DNA of 64,000 nucleotides from Cryobacterium sp. PH31-L1 (GTDB taxonomy: Bacteria > Actinomycetota > Actinomycetes > Actinomycetales > Microbacteriaceae). The position numbers and the translations under genes are program-made. Below the pieces are notes generated by a model. It made no database searches and was not told the origin of the DNA. It worked only from the letters and a program-made list of their open reading frames with translations. Location: assembly GCF_030063145.1 (NCBI RefSeq), contig NZ_JASISM010000002.1, positions 248,001 through 312,000 on the forward strand. Direction: 5' to 3'. This document shows, one piece after another, positions 33,643-41,646 of the stretch (positions within the stretch are counted from its first letter, which is position 1; every line of letters begins with the position of its first letter).

Positions 33643-34788
33643 GTGCTCAGCGACGACGCCCTCGCCCACAACCTCGGCGTCATGGCCGACTGGACTTCGC
33701 GCCACGGTTTCTCTCTCATGCCCCACGGCAAGACCACCATGGCACCCGACCTCTGGCAGCGCCAGCTCGACACCGGCTCCTTCGGCATCACCCTCGCCAC
33801 GGCTGGCCAAGTACGCGTGGCCCGCGACTTCGGCTTCGACTCGATCATGCTCGCCAACGCCCTGACGGATGCCCGCGCCTTACGCTTCGTAGCCGCCCAG
33901 CTCGCCGACCCGAGTTTCTCGTTCAGCTGCTGGGCAGACTCCGTCGACACCGTCGAGGTCATGGAGCGCGCGCTCGACGGCGTTGAACTCGCCCGACCGA
34001 TCAATGTCTGCGTAGAGCTCGGCTCCGAGGGCGGGCGCACGGGCGCGCGCACGCTGGCCGATGCGCGGGGCGTAGCTGAACGCATCCGTCGGTCGTCCGT
34101 GCTGCGTCTGGCCGGCGTCGCGGGTTACGAGGGCTGCCTCGCGCACGACCGCAGCGCGCAGGGACTCGCCGCCGTACGCGACTATCTCGAAGCGATGCTC
34201 GAACTGCACACGAGCCTGGCCGACGAGTACGACGACGAGGAGGTCATTCTCACGGCCGGTGGCAGCGCCTTCTTCGACCTCGTTGATGAGGTCTTCGATC
34301 CCATTGACAACCCCGTGCCGAACACGCGTTACGTGCTGCGCTCCGGTGCCTATCTCACCCACGATGACGGCTTCTATCGGGGGATATCCCCCCTGGATGC
34401 GTCGCGGCTGGGCGACGCCGACCCGGCGCACGTGCTGCGACCGGCCATGCGGGGCCTCGCTCGGGTGGTGTCGCGCCCGGAACCGCAGCTCGCCCTGCTC
34501 GACGCTGGCAAGCGCGACTTTCCCTACGACGAGGGGCTTCCCGTACCCCAGGCGCGCGCGATCGACCTCGGAGCGGCCGCAACGTCGCTGACCGGGGCCT
34601 CGGTCAGCGCGATGAATGACCAGCACAGTTTTCTGCGGCTGGCCCCGGCGCAGGAGCTCGCTATCGGCTCGGTGGTGGCGCTCGGGCTGTCGCACCCGTG
34701 CACCGCATTCGACAAATGGCGTTGCATCCCCGTCGTGCAGAACTGGGAGTCCGACCTCGTGGTCGGTCTGCTGCGCACCTACTTCTAA
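33643..34788 (+). CDS. PLP-dependent D-serine dehydratase/D-threonine aldolase-like enzyme (alanine racemase fold)
   Basis: Fold-type III PLP enzyme. FSLMPHGKTTMAPDLW gives the Lys (K30 from this start) that binds PLP. NVCVELGSEGGRTGARTLADAR and GVAGYEGCLAH follow. The C-terminal D-serine-dehydratase-like domain ends with the metal-ligand pair His-x-Cys in LGLSHPCTAFDKW. Such enzymes eliminate water plus ammonia from, or cleave, D-amino acids; with KDG kinase, KDPG aldolase and RidA nearby, D-glucosaminate ammonia-lyase activity is inferred. The GTG at 33643 is the first legal start, but homologous N-terminal sequence (LPARAAGLTVEQFLATRPTL) is encoded back to 33541, and no ATG, GTG or TTG lies between the stop at 33505 and that segment. 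The real start is therefore unresolved. Confidence 0.85.
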   Translation: MLSDDALAHNLGVMADWTSRHGFSLMPHGKTTMAPDLWQRQLDTGSFGITLATAGQVRVARDFGFDSIMLANALTDARALRFVAAQLADPSFSFSCWADSVDTVEVMERALDGVELARPINVCVELGSEGGRTGARTLADARGVAERIRRSSVLRLAGVAGYEGCLAHDRSAQGLAAVRDYLEAMLELHTSLADEYDDEEVILTAGGSAFFDLVDEVFDPIDNPVPNTRYVLRSGAYLTHDDGFYRGISPLDASRLGDADPAHVLRPAMRGLARVVSRPEPQLALLDAGKRDFPYDEGLPVPQARAIDLGAAATSLTGASVSAMNDQHSFLRLAPAQELAIGSVVALGLSHPCTAFDKWRCIPVVQNWESDLVVGLLRTYF

Positions 34789-34793
34789 AAAGT

Positions 34794-34808
34794 GTGCAAT
34801 ATACGCAC
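34794..34808. promoter_or_regulatory. operator motif copy
   Basis: GTGCAATATACGCAC, just after the PLP-enzyme stop and about 130 bp before the binding-protein start. It matches the motif at 33384 and 34901. Confidence 0.55.
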
Positions 34809-34890
34809 AAGAGCGTGCAAATGTTACAAACCCGCAACATGCCGCTCTTCCGCCCGACTCCGGGCTGAATAATACTGAGTTCACAGCATC

Positions 34891-34916
34891 TGCAACATGC
34901 GTTGCAATATATGCAC
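34891..34916. promoter_or_regulatory. operator motif copy in the binding-protein promoter
   Basis: Perfect inverted repeat TGCAAC-ATGC-GTTGCA (34891-34906) running into GTTGCAATATATGCAC (34901-34916), 25-50 bp upstream of the start at 34942. The arrangement repeats that at 33384-33417, so both promoters should share one repressor. Confidence 0.6.
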
Positions 34917-34941
34917 ACGCACTACTGCATTAGGAGGAAAC

Positions 34942-36198
34942 ATGAAAGTTCAAAAGACAGTCCCAGTCGCCGTCATAGCGGTCGCCGCACTCGCACTCTC
35001 GGGCTGTGCGGGCGGCACGGACGACGCCGCCGACACGGCCGCGGCTGCCGGCGCATTGTCCGTGGCCACCTGGCAGTTTTTGGAGCCCACCCGCGGTGAC
35101 GCTCTGTTCGACACGATCAACGCCTACACGGCCGAGAACCCCGACGTGACGCTCGAAAGGGTCGAGATCGCTCGCGCCGACTACGAAAAGACCCTCAGCA
35201 CGCAGTTCGGCGCCGGCGCCGGCCCCGACGTGTTCGTCATCCCCGACGCCTACTTCCCTCAGCTGGCCGATGCCGGCCTGCTCGAACCGCTCGACGATGT
35301 CGTCAGCGAAGCAACCGATTTGCGCAACATCAACGACAACTACGCCGTCGATGGCAGCCAGCTCGGCCTGGTCTGGGAGGTCGTTCCCTACTCCCTGTTC
35401 TGGAACACCGACATCCTCGCCGCTGCCGGTATCGAAGCGCCCACCACCGTCGACGAACTGATCACCGCTGCGGCCACGATCACCGAAACCACCGGCAAGA
35501 CCGGCTTCTCGGTTCGCCACCAGATGAACGAGGAGACCCCGTGGTGGACCGACCAATCCAACTGGGAATTCGGCTACGGCGGCGAGTGGTCAGACGGTGA
35601 GAAGCTCACCATCGACTCGGACGAGAACATCGAAGCGGTCGAGGCGTTCAAGTCGGTCTACGACTCCCCGGGCTTCGGTAAAGGCCAGGACGCCTCCACC
35701 TACCGCTCGGCGTTCGCAGCCGGCGAACTGGGAATGGCCATCGACAACTCCTCGGCCGTCATGACCCTGGTCGGCGACGCGGTTCCGGCCGACAAGATCG
35801 GTTCGGCCGTTCTGCCCTTTCCCGAGGGCGGCTCGGCGTACGCCGGCTTCTCCATCGGTGTCAACGCCAACTCCAAGAACAAGGAAGCGGCCAAAGACTT
35901 CATCAAGTGGATGCTCACCGACGACGCCCAGCAGGGCCTCGCCGACACTCTCTTCCCGTCGGCCATCGCCACCGAGGTTGCCGCGTCCGACGAACTGCTG
36001 AGCGCCAACCCCTGGGTTGCCGCGTTCCACGAGCAGGTCAACGACGCCAGCAGCGTCATCATCGCCGGATTCGAGGCTGACACCTCGGCCATTCGCACGA
36101 TCGTGCTCACGCAGATCGAACGCGTGCTCACCGAGGGTATTTCCGCCAAGGAAGCGCTCGGCGCAGCCCAGAAACAGGCTGAAGCCCTCACCCAGTAA
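34942..36198 (+). CDS. sugar ABC transporter substrate-binding lipoprotein
   Basis: 418-aa CUT1-type binding protein. Signal peptide MKVQKTVPVAVIAVAALALSGC ends in a lipobox Cys; then an Asp/Ala linker and a MalE-like domain (ALSVATWQFLEPTRGDALFDT, GAGPDVFVIPDAYFPQLADAGLLEPL, LGLVWEVVPYSLFWNTDILAAAG, YAGFSIGVNANSKNKEAAKDF). The ATG at 34942 with AGGAGG upstream is used rather than the in-frame ATG at 34897, which lies inside the operator. It opens the plus-strand operon with two permeases, an ATPase and a deacylase. The ligand is probably the deacylase substrate, an N-acylated amino sugar acid (inference). Confidence 0.93.
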   Translation: MKVQKTVPVAVIAVAALALSGCAGGTDDAADTAAAAGALSVATWQFLEPTRGDALFDTINAYTAENPDVTLERVEIARADYEKTLSTQFGAGAGPDVFVIPDAYFPQLADAGLLEPLDDVVSEATDLRNINDNYAVDGSQLGLVWEVVPYSLFWNTDILAAAGIEAPTTVDELITAAATITETTGKTGFSVRHQMNEETPWWTDQSNWEFGYGGEWSDGEKLTIDSDENIEAVEAFKSVYDSPGFGKGQDASTYRSAFAAGELGMAIDNSSAVMTLVGDAVPADKIGSAVLPFPEGGSAYAGFSIGVNANSKNKEAAKDFIKWMLTDDAQQGLADTLFPSAIATEVAASDELLSANPWVAAFHEQVNDASSVIIAGFEADTSAIRTIVLTQIERVLTEGISAKEALGAAQKQAEALTQ

Positions 36199-36210
36199 GA
36201 CCCGCCACAG

Positions 36211-36253
36211 CCTGCACGGGTGCGGTGGCCACTGGCCGCCGTACCCGTGCAGG
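36211..36253 (+). promoter_or_regulatory. strong intercistronic stem-loop after the binding-protein gene
   Basis: Perfect 11-bp arms CCTGCACGGGT/ACCCGTGCAGG, and within the loop further pairing CGG-GGCC/GGCC-CCG around ACT, so nearly the whole 43 bases fold. No T-run follows, suggesting mRNA stabilisation of the binding-protein message rather than full termination. Confidence 0.7.
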
Positions 36254-36285
36254 GCCGCTCTCCGCCCGACTTTTCGAGGAGTCGC

Positions 36286-37209
36286 ATGGTCTCCGTAATG
36301 CCCCAGGCGCGGCCCGCTCGTACGAAGAAACGCGTACGCTCGGCGCCCTATATCTTCATCGGCCTCGCCGTGCTCTACCTGCTCTTCTTCACGGCGTTTC
36401 CGCTGCTGACCGGGGTGAACCTCAGCTTCACCGACAGCAAACTGCTCAACCCCTCGGCCGGTACCTACGTGGGCTTCGACAACTACAGCGCTCTCATCAC
36501 GAGCGGTGCCTTCCTGAAGAGCGTCTCCACGACGCTCATCTACACGGCGGCGACCGTGATCGGCTGCCTCGTTCTCGGCACGGCCTCCGCGCTCGTCATC
36601 AACGGGTTTCTGCCCGGCCGCGCGATCGCCCGCACCATCATGGTGCTGCCCTGGGCGGTACCGACCGTTGCCCTCGCACTGGTCTTTCGCTGGATCTACA
36701 ACGACACCAACGGCATCGCCGGCGACGTCAGTCAGGGGCTCGGCCTCGGCCAGGTCGGCTGGCTCATCGATCCCAATTACGGCATGCTCGCCGTGGTCAT
36801 CGCCACGGTCTGGAAGCTCGCACCCTTTGTCATGCTCATCGTGCTGGCTGCCTTGCAATCCGTTCCCGAGGAACTCTACGAAGCCACCCGGGTCGACGGG
36901 GCGGATGCCTTCACCACCTTCAAGCAGGTCGTCCTGCCGCAGATTGCGCCCACCATGCGCGTCGTCGCCCTGCTCATGACGATCTGGTCGTTTCGTCGCT
37001 TTGAGATCATCTGGCTGCTCACCGGAGGAGGCCCGGTCGACGCGACGACGACGATCGTCATCAACGTGTACCGCCAGGCCTTCAACAACGGAAACCTGGG
37101 ACTGGCCGCGGCGGCCGGCGTGCTGGGACTGCTGCTCTCGCTCATCGTCACCGTCGTCTACTTCTTCGTCGAACAACGCGCGACCAAAGCGAACGGGATC
37201 GAATCATGA
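36286..37209 (+). CDS. sugar ABC transporter permease (MalF type)
   Basis: CUT1 permease of about 307 aa with six membrane segments; coupling loop EELYEATRVDGADAFTTFKQVVLPQIAP contains the EAA-like motif. Start ATG at 36286 follows GAGGAG; the frame is open to 36220 but that part lies in the stem-loop. Its stop overlaps the start of the next permease (ATGA). It forms the channel with 37206, energised by the ATPase at 38048. Confidence 0.92.
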   Translation: MVSVMPQARPARTKKRVRSAPYIFIGLAVLYLLFFTAFPLLTGVNLSFTDSKLLNPSAGTYVGFDNYSALITSGAFLKSVSTTLIYTAATVIGCLVLGTASALVINGFLPGRAIARTIMVLPWAVPTVALALVFRWIYNDTNGIAGDVSQGLGLGQVGWLIDPNYGMLAVVIATVWKLAPFVMLIVLAALQSVPEELYEATRVDGADAFTTFKQVVLPQIAPTMRVVALLMTIWSFRRFEIIWLLTGGGPVDATTTIVINVYRQAFNNGNLGLAAAAGVLGLLLSLIVTVVYFFVEQRATKANGIES

Positions 37210-38042
37210 TCGGCAGGCGCAATCTCAGCATCGGGGTGCGCACACTGCTCGCCCTCGCGCTCGTCATCCTCGCGGGCTTCCCCGTATTCTGGATGATCAA
37301 CACGGCCATGACGCCGGTCGGTGATCTCTACGCCAACAACCAGCGCATCGTCCCCGACTTCAGCCGAACACTGAACATCTTCCAGGTGCTCGTGAGCGAC
37401 TCGCCCTTTCTCCGCTGGCTCGGCAACTCCGCCCTGGTGGCTGGGGGCACCACAATGCTCAGCCTGCTGCTGGCCTGCTTGGCCGCCTACGCGCTCTCCC
37501 GGTACAAGTTCGTCGGCAAGGGCCTGATGACCTTCGGTTTCTTCGCCACCCAGATGCTGCCAGAGGCCCTGCTCATCGTTCCCCTCTACTCCATGTTCAT
37601 GACCCTCGGGCTGCTCAACGAGCTCTACGGGCTCGTGCTCGTGAACACGGCCTTCGCCATGCCGGTCGCGGTGTTCCTGCTGAAATCGGCGATGGACACG
37701 GTGCCCTACGAGATCGAAGAATCCGCGCGGGTCGACGGCTGCAACGCCCTCACAATTTTGCAGGTCATGTTCATCCCGCTGATCGCGCCCTCCCTCGCGG
37801 CGGCAGCCGTCATCACCTTCTTCGACGGCTGGAATGAATACCTGTTCGCGACCACCTTCATTCACGACACCGCGAATTGGGTCGCCTCCACCGGGCTCGC
37901 GTCCTTCATCGGCGAATTCACCACCCCGCTCGACATGGTCTTCAGCGGCGCGATCGTCTTCACGATTCCCGCAGCCATTTTCTTCCTTCTTATGCAACGC
38001 AAGATCGTCGCCGGCCTCACCGCCGGCTCTGTGAAAGGCTGA
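37206..38042 (+). CDS. sugar ABC transporter permease (MalG type)
   Basis: 278-aa second permease of the CUT1 importer. Six membrane segments; the coupling loop is YEIEESARVDGCNALTILQVMFIPLIAP, and the C-terminus RKIVAGLTAGSVKG is typical of MalG-like subunits. It overlaps the preceding permease by 4 bases, and the ATPase begins 5 bases after its stop, so all are translated as a unit. Confidence 0.93.
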   Translation: MIGRRNLSIGVRTLLALALVILAGFPVFWMINTAMTPVGDLYANNQRIVPDFSRTLNIFQVLVSDSPFLRWLGNSALVAGGTTMLSLLLACLAAYALSRYKFVGKGLMTFGFFATQMLPEALLIVPLYSMFMTLGLLNELYGLVLVNTAFAMPVAVFLLKSAMDTVPYEIEESARVDGCNALTILQVMFIPLIAPSLAAAAVITFFDGWNEYLFATTFIHDTANWVASTGLASFIGEFTTPLDMVFSGAIVFTIPAAIFFLLMQRKIVAGLTAGSVKG

Positions 38043-38047
38043 CCCCG

Positions 38048-39223
38048 ATGGCATCGCTCACATTTGACGCCCTGTCCAAGAGCTATGGCGCCAACACCGT
38101 CATCAGCGACTTCAGCGCCACGGTCGACGACAAAGAATTCCTGGTCCTGCTCGGCCCATCGGGCTGCGGTAAATCCACCATGCTGCGCATGGTGGCCGGG
38201 CTCACCGACATCAGCTCCGGCACCCTGAAGTTCGGCGACGACGTCGTGAACACGCTCACGCCGAAGCAGCGCAATATTGCGTTCGTGTTCCAGTCCTACG
38301 CCCTGTACCCGCACATGACCGTGCGGGCCAACATCGCGTTTCCGCTCATCATGGACAACTTTCGTTGGTGGTACCATCTGCCATTCGTGGGTGCGGTGAT
38401 GCGGTCCCGGCTGCTGAAACGCCCCGACATCAAAGCCAAGATCGAGCGCACCGCCGAGATGCTCGAGCTCACCGACTACCTCCAGCGCCGCCCGAAAGCA
38501 CTCTCCGGCGGCCAACGTCAGCGGGTGGCCGTGGCCCGCTCGATCATTCGCGAACCCGCGATCTACCTCTTTGACGAACCGCTGTCGAACCTCGACGCCA
38601 AGCTGCGCATGCAGATGCGCGCCGAAATTTCGGCCCTGCACGCCCGCGTGCAGAAAACCTTCGTCTACGTCACCCACGACCAGGTCGAAGCGATGACCAT
38701 GGGCACCCGCATCATCGTCATGAACGAGGGCGTCGTGCAGCAGTACGGCACCCCCGCCGAGATCTACAGCGCTCCCGCCAACGAATTCGTCGCGCGGTTC
38801 ATCGGATCCCCGCCGATGAACATCTTCGCGGCGACGGTGCGCGACGGACTGCTCTATGTCGGCGACGTCCCGGTGCAGAATTCCGGCGGCTGGGCGGCAT
38901 CCGTTGTGGCGTTGGGGTTGCAGACGGTGTCGCTGGGGGTGCGGGCCGAGAAGATCGGGCTCGATTCGCCAGGCGGCGACCTGCTTTCGATCGAGGCGCA
39001 CACCCTCGTGGTGGAACACCTCGGTGCCGAAACCATCGTTGGCGTCAAGACCGGGCAGGTCGGCGCCACTGTCGACGTGGGGGTCGGCGCCAGCCGCGGC
39101 CTGCACTACGCCCGTATCGCCGGTGAGGAGCAGTTCACGACCAATAGCGGATGCCGCATCACCTTCGCCAGCGACGCCGTTCACCTGTTTGACCCCGAGA
39201 CCGGCAAGCGACTGGAGCACTGA
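38048..39223 (+). CDS. ABC transporter ATP-binding protein (UgpC/MsmK/MalK type)
   Basis: 391-aa ATPase of carbohydrate importers. Walker [11 protein letters not shown]-loop VFQSYALYPHMTV, signature LSGGQRQRVAVARSI, Walker B IYLFDEPLSNLDAKLR and switch His in VTHDQ. A MalK-like regulatory OB domain follows (from about residue 245: FIGSPPMNIFAA). An insertion after ALYPHMTVRANIAFPLIM (FRWWYHLPFVGAVMRSRLLK, about residues 108-128) is unusual for MalK-type proteins. It is the only ATPase gene among the three importers of this region, so it may also power the others, as MsiK/MsmX do in other Gram-positives. Confidence 0.93.
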   Translation: MASLTFDALSKSYGANTVISDFSATVDDKEFLVLLGPSGCGKSTMLRMVAGLTDISSGTLKFGDDVVNTLTPKQRNIAFVFQSYALYPHMTVRANIAFPLIMDNFRWWYHLPFVGAVMRSRLLKRPDIKAKIERTAEMLELTDYLQRRPKALSGGQRQRVAVARSIIREPAIYLFDEPLSNLDAKLRMQMRAEISALHARVQKTFVYVTHDQVEAMTMGTRIIVMNEGVVQQYGTPAEIYSAPANEFVARFIGSPPMNIFAATVRDGLLYVGDVPVQNSGGWAASVVALGLQTVSLGVRAEKIGLDSPGGDLLSIEAHTLVVEHLGAETIVGVKTGQVGATVDVGVGASRGLHYARIAGEEQFTTNSGCRITFASDAVHLFDPETGKRLEH

Positions 39224-39224
39224 C

Positions 39225-40802
39225 ATGACCCGCACGGTGCTGCGCAACGGCACGATCGTCGACGGCAGCGCGACGGAGCCATACCGCGGCGACCTCGCGA
39301 TGCGCGGCGACCGCATCGAAGCCGTCGGTGAGATTTCGGCCGAGCCCGGAGACAGGGATGTGGACTGCACGGGCCGGCTTGTGCTGCCCGGTTTCGTCGA
39401 CGCACACTCGCACGGCGAGGGCCAGGTCTTCGATCCAGCGGTGCAGCTCGCGCTGCTGCGCCAGGGCGTGACGACCATCATCGGCGGCCAGGACGGCGTT
39501 TCCTACGCCCCCGGCGACGGAGCCTACGCGTCGGAGTATTTCGCCGCGATCAACGGCGAACATCCAACCTATTCAGGGTCGACCGTTGCGCAACTGCTCG
39601 CCACCTACGATCACACCACCCGGCTGAACGTGGCCTACCTCGTGCCGGCGGGAACCGTGCGCCACGAAGTGATGGCACGCAGCACCGAGCCCGCCACCCC
39701 TGAGCAGCTGGGCCGCATGCGCGACCTGGTCACCGAGGGGCTGCGTGACGGCGCTATCGGCCTGTCCAGCGGGCTCGACTACGTGCCGGGGATTTACTCG
39801 GACACGGCCGAACTGGCTGCCCTGTGCGAGCCGGTCGCGCACGTCGGCGCGGTGTATGTCACCCACATGCGTGGCGGCTACGAGGCCAATTCGGCCGCCG
39901 GAGTCGACGAGATCGCCGCGATCAGCCGGCACTCGGGGGTGCGCACCCACATTTCGCACTTTCACGCCGAAGCCGACACCCTCCTTCCCCTGCTTGGCCG
40001 CTTGCGGGGCGCCGGCATCGACACCACTTTTGACGCCTACCCCTATACCCGCGGATGCACGCTGCTGGCCATGCCGCTGCTGCCACCGGAACTGGCAATT
40101 CGCCCGGTGCACGAGATTCTGCTCGAGCTCGCCAGCCCCCAAGCGCGATCGGCGCTCCGCTGCCAGTGGTTCCCGCAGATCGACCAGAAGCCGAGCCTCG
40201 GACCGGACTGGCCCACCATGATCACCCTCGGCCACATTCGGGCGCCCGAGTACGCCTGGGCGCACGGCCTCACCATCGCCGAGGGAGCCGAGCGGGCCGA
40301 GGTTGACGTGATCGACTTCGCGCTCGACCTGCTGCTGGCCTCTCGGCTTGAAGTGAACGCCATCATGGCGGTGCGCTACGCCCGTCCGGTCGAGGAGCTG
40401 GGGCGCATCCTCTCGCACGAGCTGCACATCGGCGGGTCGGACGGCATCTTTGTGGGTGCGCACCCGCATCCGCGAGCCCACGGAACCTTTGCCCGCTACC
40501 TGCGCGAATTCGTGCGTGAACACGGTTTTTACACCTGGCCGGCGGCCGTGGCGCACCTCGCCACCCGGCCGGTCGACACCTTCGAACTCGGTGCGCGCGG
40601 GCGGCTGGCGCCCGGGCAGATCGCCGACATCATTGTCGTCGACGGTGCCGCGGTGGCCGATCGGTCCACCTACGAAGTTCCGCTCGCACTGGCCACCGGT
40701 ATCGACGATGTCTTCGTCGCGGGCCGGCCGGTGCTCCGCGACGGCCAGCTCACCGCCGAATTGGCCGGTCGGGGATTACGACGGGTCCCGATAGGGCGAT
40801 AA
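39225..40802 (+). CDS. N-acyl-D-amino-acid deacylase family amidohydrolase
   Basis: 525-aa amidohydrolase of the D-aminoacylase type. It starts with a beta-sandwich strand (MTRTVLRNGTIVDGSATEPYRGDLAMRGDRI), then GFVDAHSHGEGQVFDPAVQLALLRQGVTTI with the first metal-ligand His pair, later THMRGGYEANS, THISHFHAEAD, VGAHPHPRAHGTFARYLREFVREHGF (the HPR-x-GTF-R block of D-aminoacylases) and RGRLAPGQIADIIVVD. Relatives deacetylate N-acyl-D-amino acids; in this operon, with an ABC importer, a PLP dehydratase, KdgK and KDPG aldolase, N-acetyl-D-glucosaminate is an attractive substrate (inference). ATG at 39225 is one base after the ATPase stop; the longer frame lies inside the ATPase gene. Confidence 0.88.
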   Translation: MTRTVLRNGTIVDGSATEPYRGDLAMRGDRIEAVGEISAEPGDRDVDCTGRLVLPGFVDAHSHGEGQVFDPAVQLALLRQGVTTIIGGQDGVSYAPGDGAYASEYFAAINGEHPTYSGSTVAQLLATYDHTTRLNVAYLVPAGTVRHEVMARSTEPATPEQLGRMRDLVTEGLRDGAIGLSSGLDYVPGIYSDTAELAALCEPVAHVGAVYVTHMRGGYEANSAAGVDEIAAISRHSGVRTHISHFHAEADTLLPLLGRLRGAGIDTTFDAYPYTRGCTLLAMPLLPPELAIRPVHEILLELASPQARSALRCQWFPQIDQKPSLGPDWPTMITLGHIRAPEYAWAHGLTIAEGAERAEVDVIDFALDLLLASRLEVNAIMAVRYARPVEELGRILSHELHIGGSDGIFVGAHPHPRAHGTFARYLREFVREHGFYTWPAAVAHLATRPVDTFELGARGRLAPGQIADIIVVDGAAVADRSTYEVPLALATGIDDVFVAGRPVLRDGQLTAELAGRGLRRVPIGR

Positions 40803-40811
40803 CGTCGCAGT

Positions 40812-40831
40812 GTTGCAGTATTTGCATCAAC
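40812..40831. promoter_or_regulatory. possible operator in front of the IclR gene
   Basis: GTTGCAGTATTTGCATCAAC, a degenerate copy of the TTGCAATATATGCA motif with TTGCA/TGCA(T)CAA arms, 32 bp before the iclR-type start. It suggests autoregulation. Confidence 0.45.
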
Positions 40832-40862
40832 CGGTTCGGTCCTCAGACGAGAAAGTAGTCAC

Positions 40863-41594
40863 ATGTCGAAAAGCGTTCGTCGCGCCGCGCTCATCATCGA
40901 CTCCATCGCGGAGGGTCCGAAGACGGTCGTGGAACTGTCGCAAATGTTCGAGCTGCACCGCTCCACGATGTTCCGCGAGCTGCAGTCCCTCGAAGAGGTG
41001 GGCTACGTGCACCGACGCAAGTCGGGCCAGTACACCCTGGGCCTGCACCTCATCTCGCTCTCCAAACTGGCCTTCGACAATCTCGACCTGAGAGAGGCAG
41101 CGCACGATCATATTCGCCGCCTGCACAAGGTGGTCGGCAATACCGTGCACCTGGCCGCGCTCATGGAGAGCAGCATCGTCTACGTCGACAAGGTCGAAGA
41201 CCCCAACGGTGTGCGCATGTACTCTCGCATCGGCAAAGCCGTGCTGCCCTACTGCAGCGGCGTCGGCAAGGCCATCCTGGCCGATCTCGACGAGGGCGGC
41301 CGCAACGCGGTGCTGGCCGGGTCGACCTGGGAGAAATTCACCGAGCACACCATCACCTCTCGAGACGCGCTCGATCGCGAGCTCGAGATCATCAAGAAGC
41401 AGCGGTGGGCGGCCGATGACCGCGAGTTCGAGGACTTCGTCAACTGCGTTGCCGTCCCCATCCACTCATCGATGGGTGTCGTCGGCGCCCTGTCGGTGAC
41501 CGCTATTCGCATGGTGCAGAACCTGCCCCAGCTCAAAACTCACCTGCCCTTGATGCAACAGACTGCCGAGCTCATTTCTCGCGAGCTCGGATGA
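40863..41594 (+). CDS. IclR-family transcriptional regulator
   Basis: 243-aa regulator: winged helix (residues about 5-65: RRAALIIDSIAEGPKTVVELSQMFELHRSTMFRELQSLEEVGYV) and the IclR effector domain (HLAALMESSIVYVDKVEDPNGVRMYS, GKAVLPYCSGVGKAILADL, FVNCVAVPIHSSMGVVGALSVTA), whose fold binds small carboxylates. It lies directly after the deacylase gene and before ridA, in the operon whose promoters carry the TTGCAATATAYGCA sites, so it is the likely local repressor or activator, sensing an aldonic or keto-deoxy acid such as KDG (inference). ATG at 40863. Confidence 0.93.
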   Translation: MSKSVRRAALIIDSIAEGPKTVVELSQMFELHRSTMFRELQSLEEVGYVHRRKSGQYTLGLHLISLSKLAFDNLDLREAAHDHIRRLHKVVGNTVHLAALMESSIVYVDKVEDPNGVRMYSRIGKAVLPYCSGVGKAILADLDEGGRNAVLAGSTWEKFTEHTITSRDALDRELEIIKKQRWAADDREFEDFVNCVAVPIHSSMGVVGALSVTAIRMVQNLPQLKTHLPLMQQTAELISRELG

Positions 41595-41646
41595 TCACGG
41601 GTGTCGCGCTGCTGTTCTGGCGCGCGCCCACCACGAAAGGAACACC

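Noticed and set aside
35590..37176. 528-codon minus-strand frame over the binding protein and permease
   Set aside because: Shadow ORF: low-complexity Glu/Arg/Gly, no start signal, opposite to two certain genes.
37862..39481. 539-codon minus-strand frame over the ATPase gene
   Set aside because: Antisense to a textbook ABC ATPase; no motif of its own.
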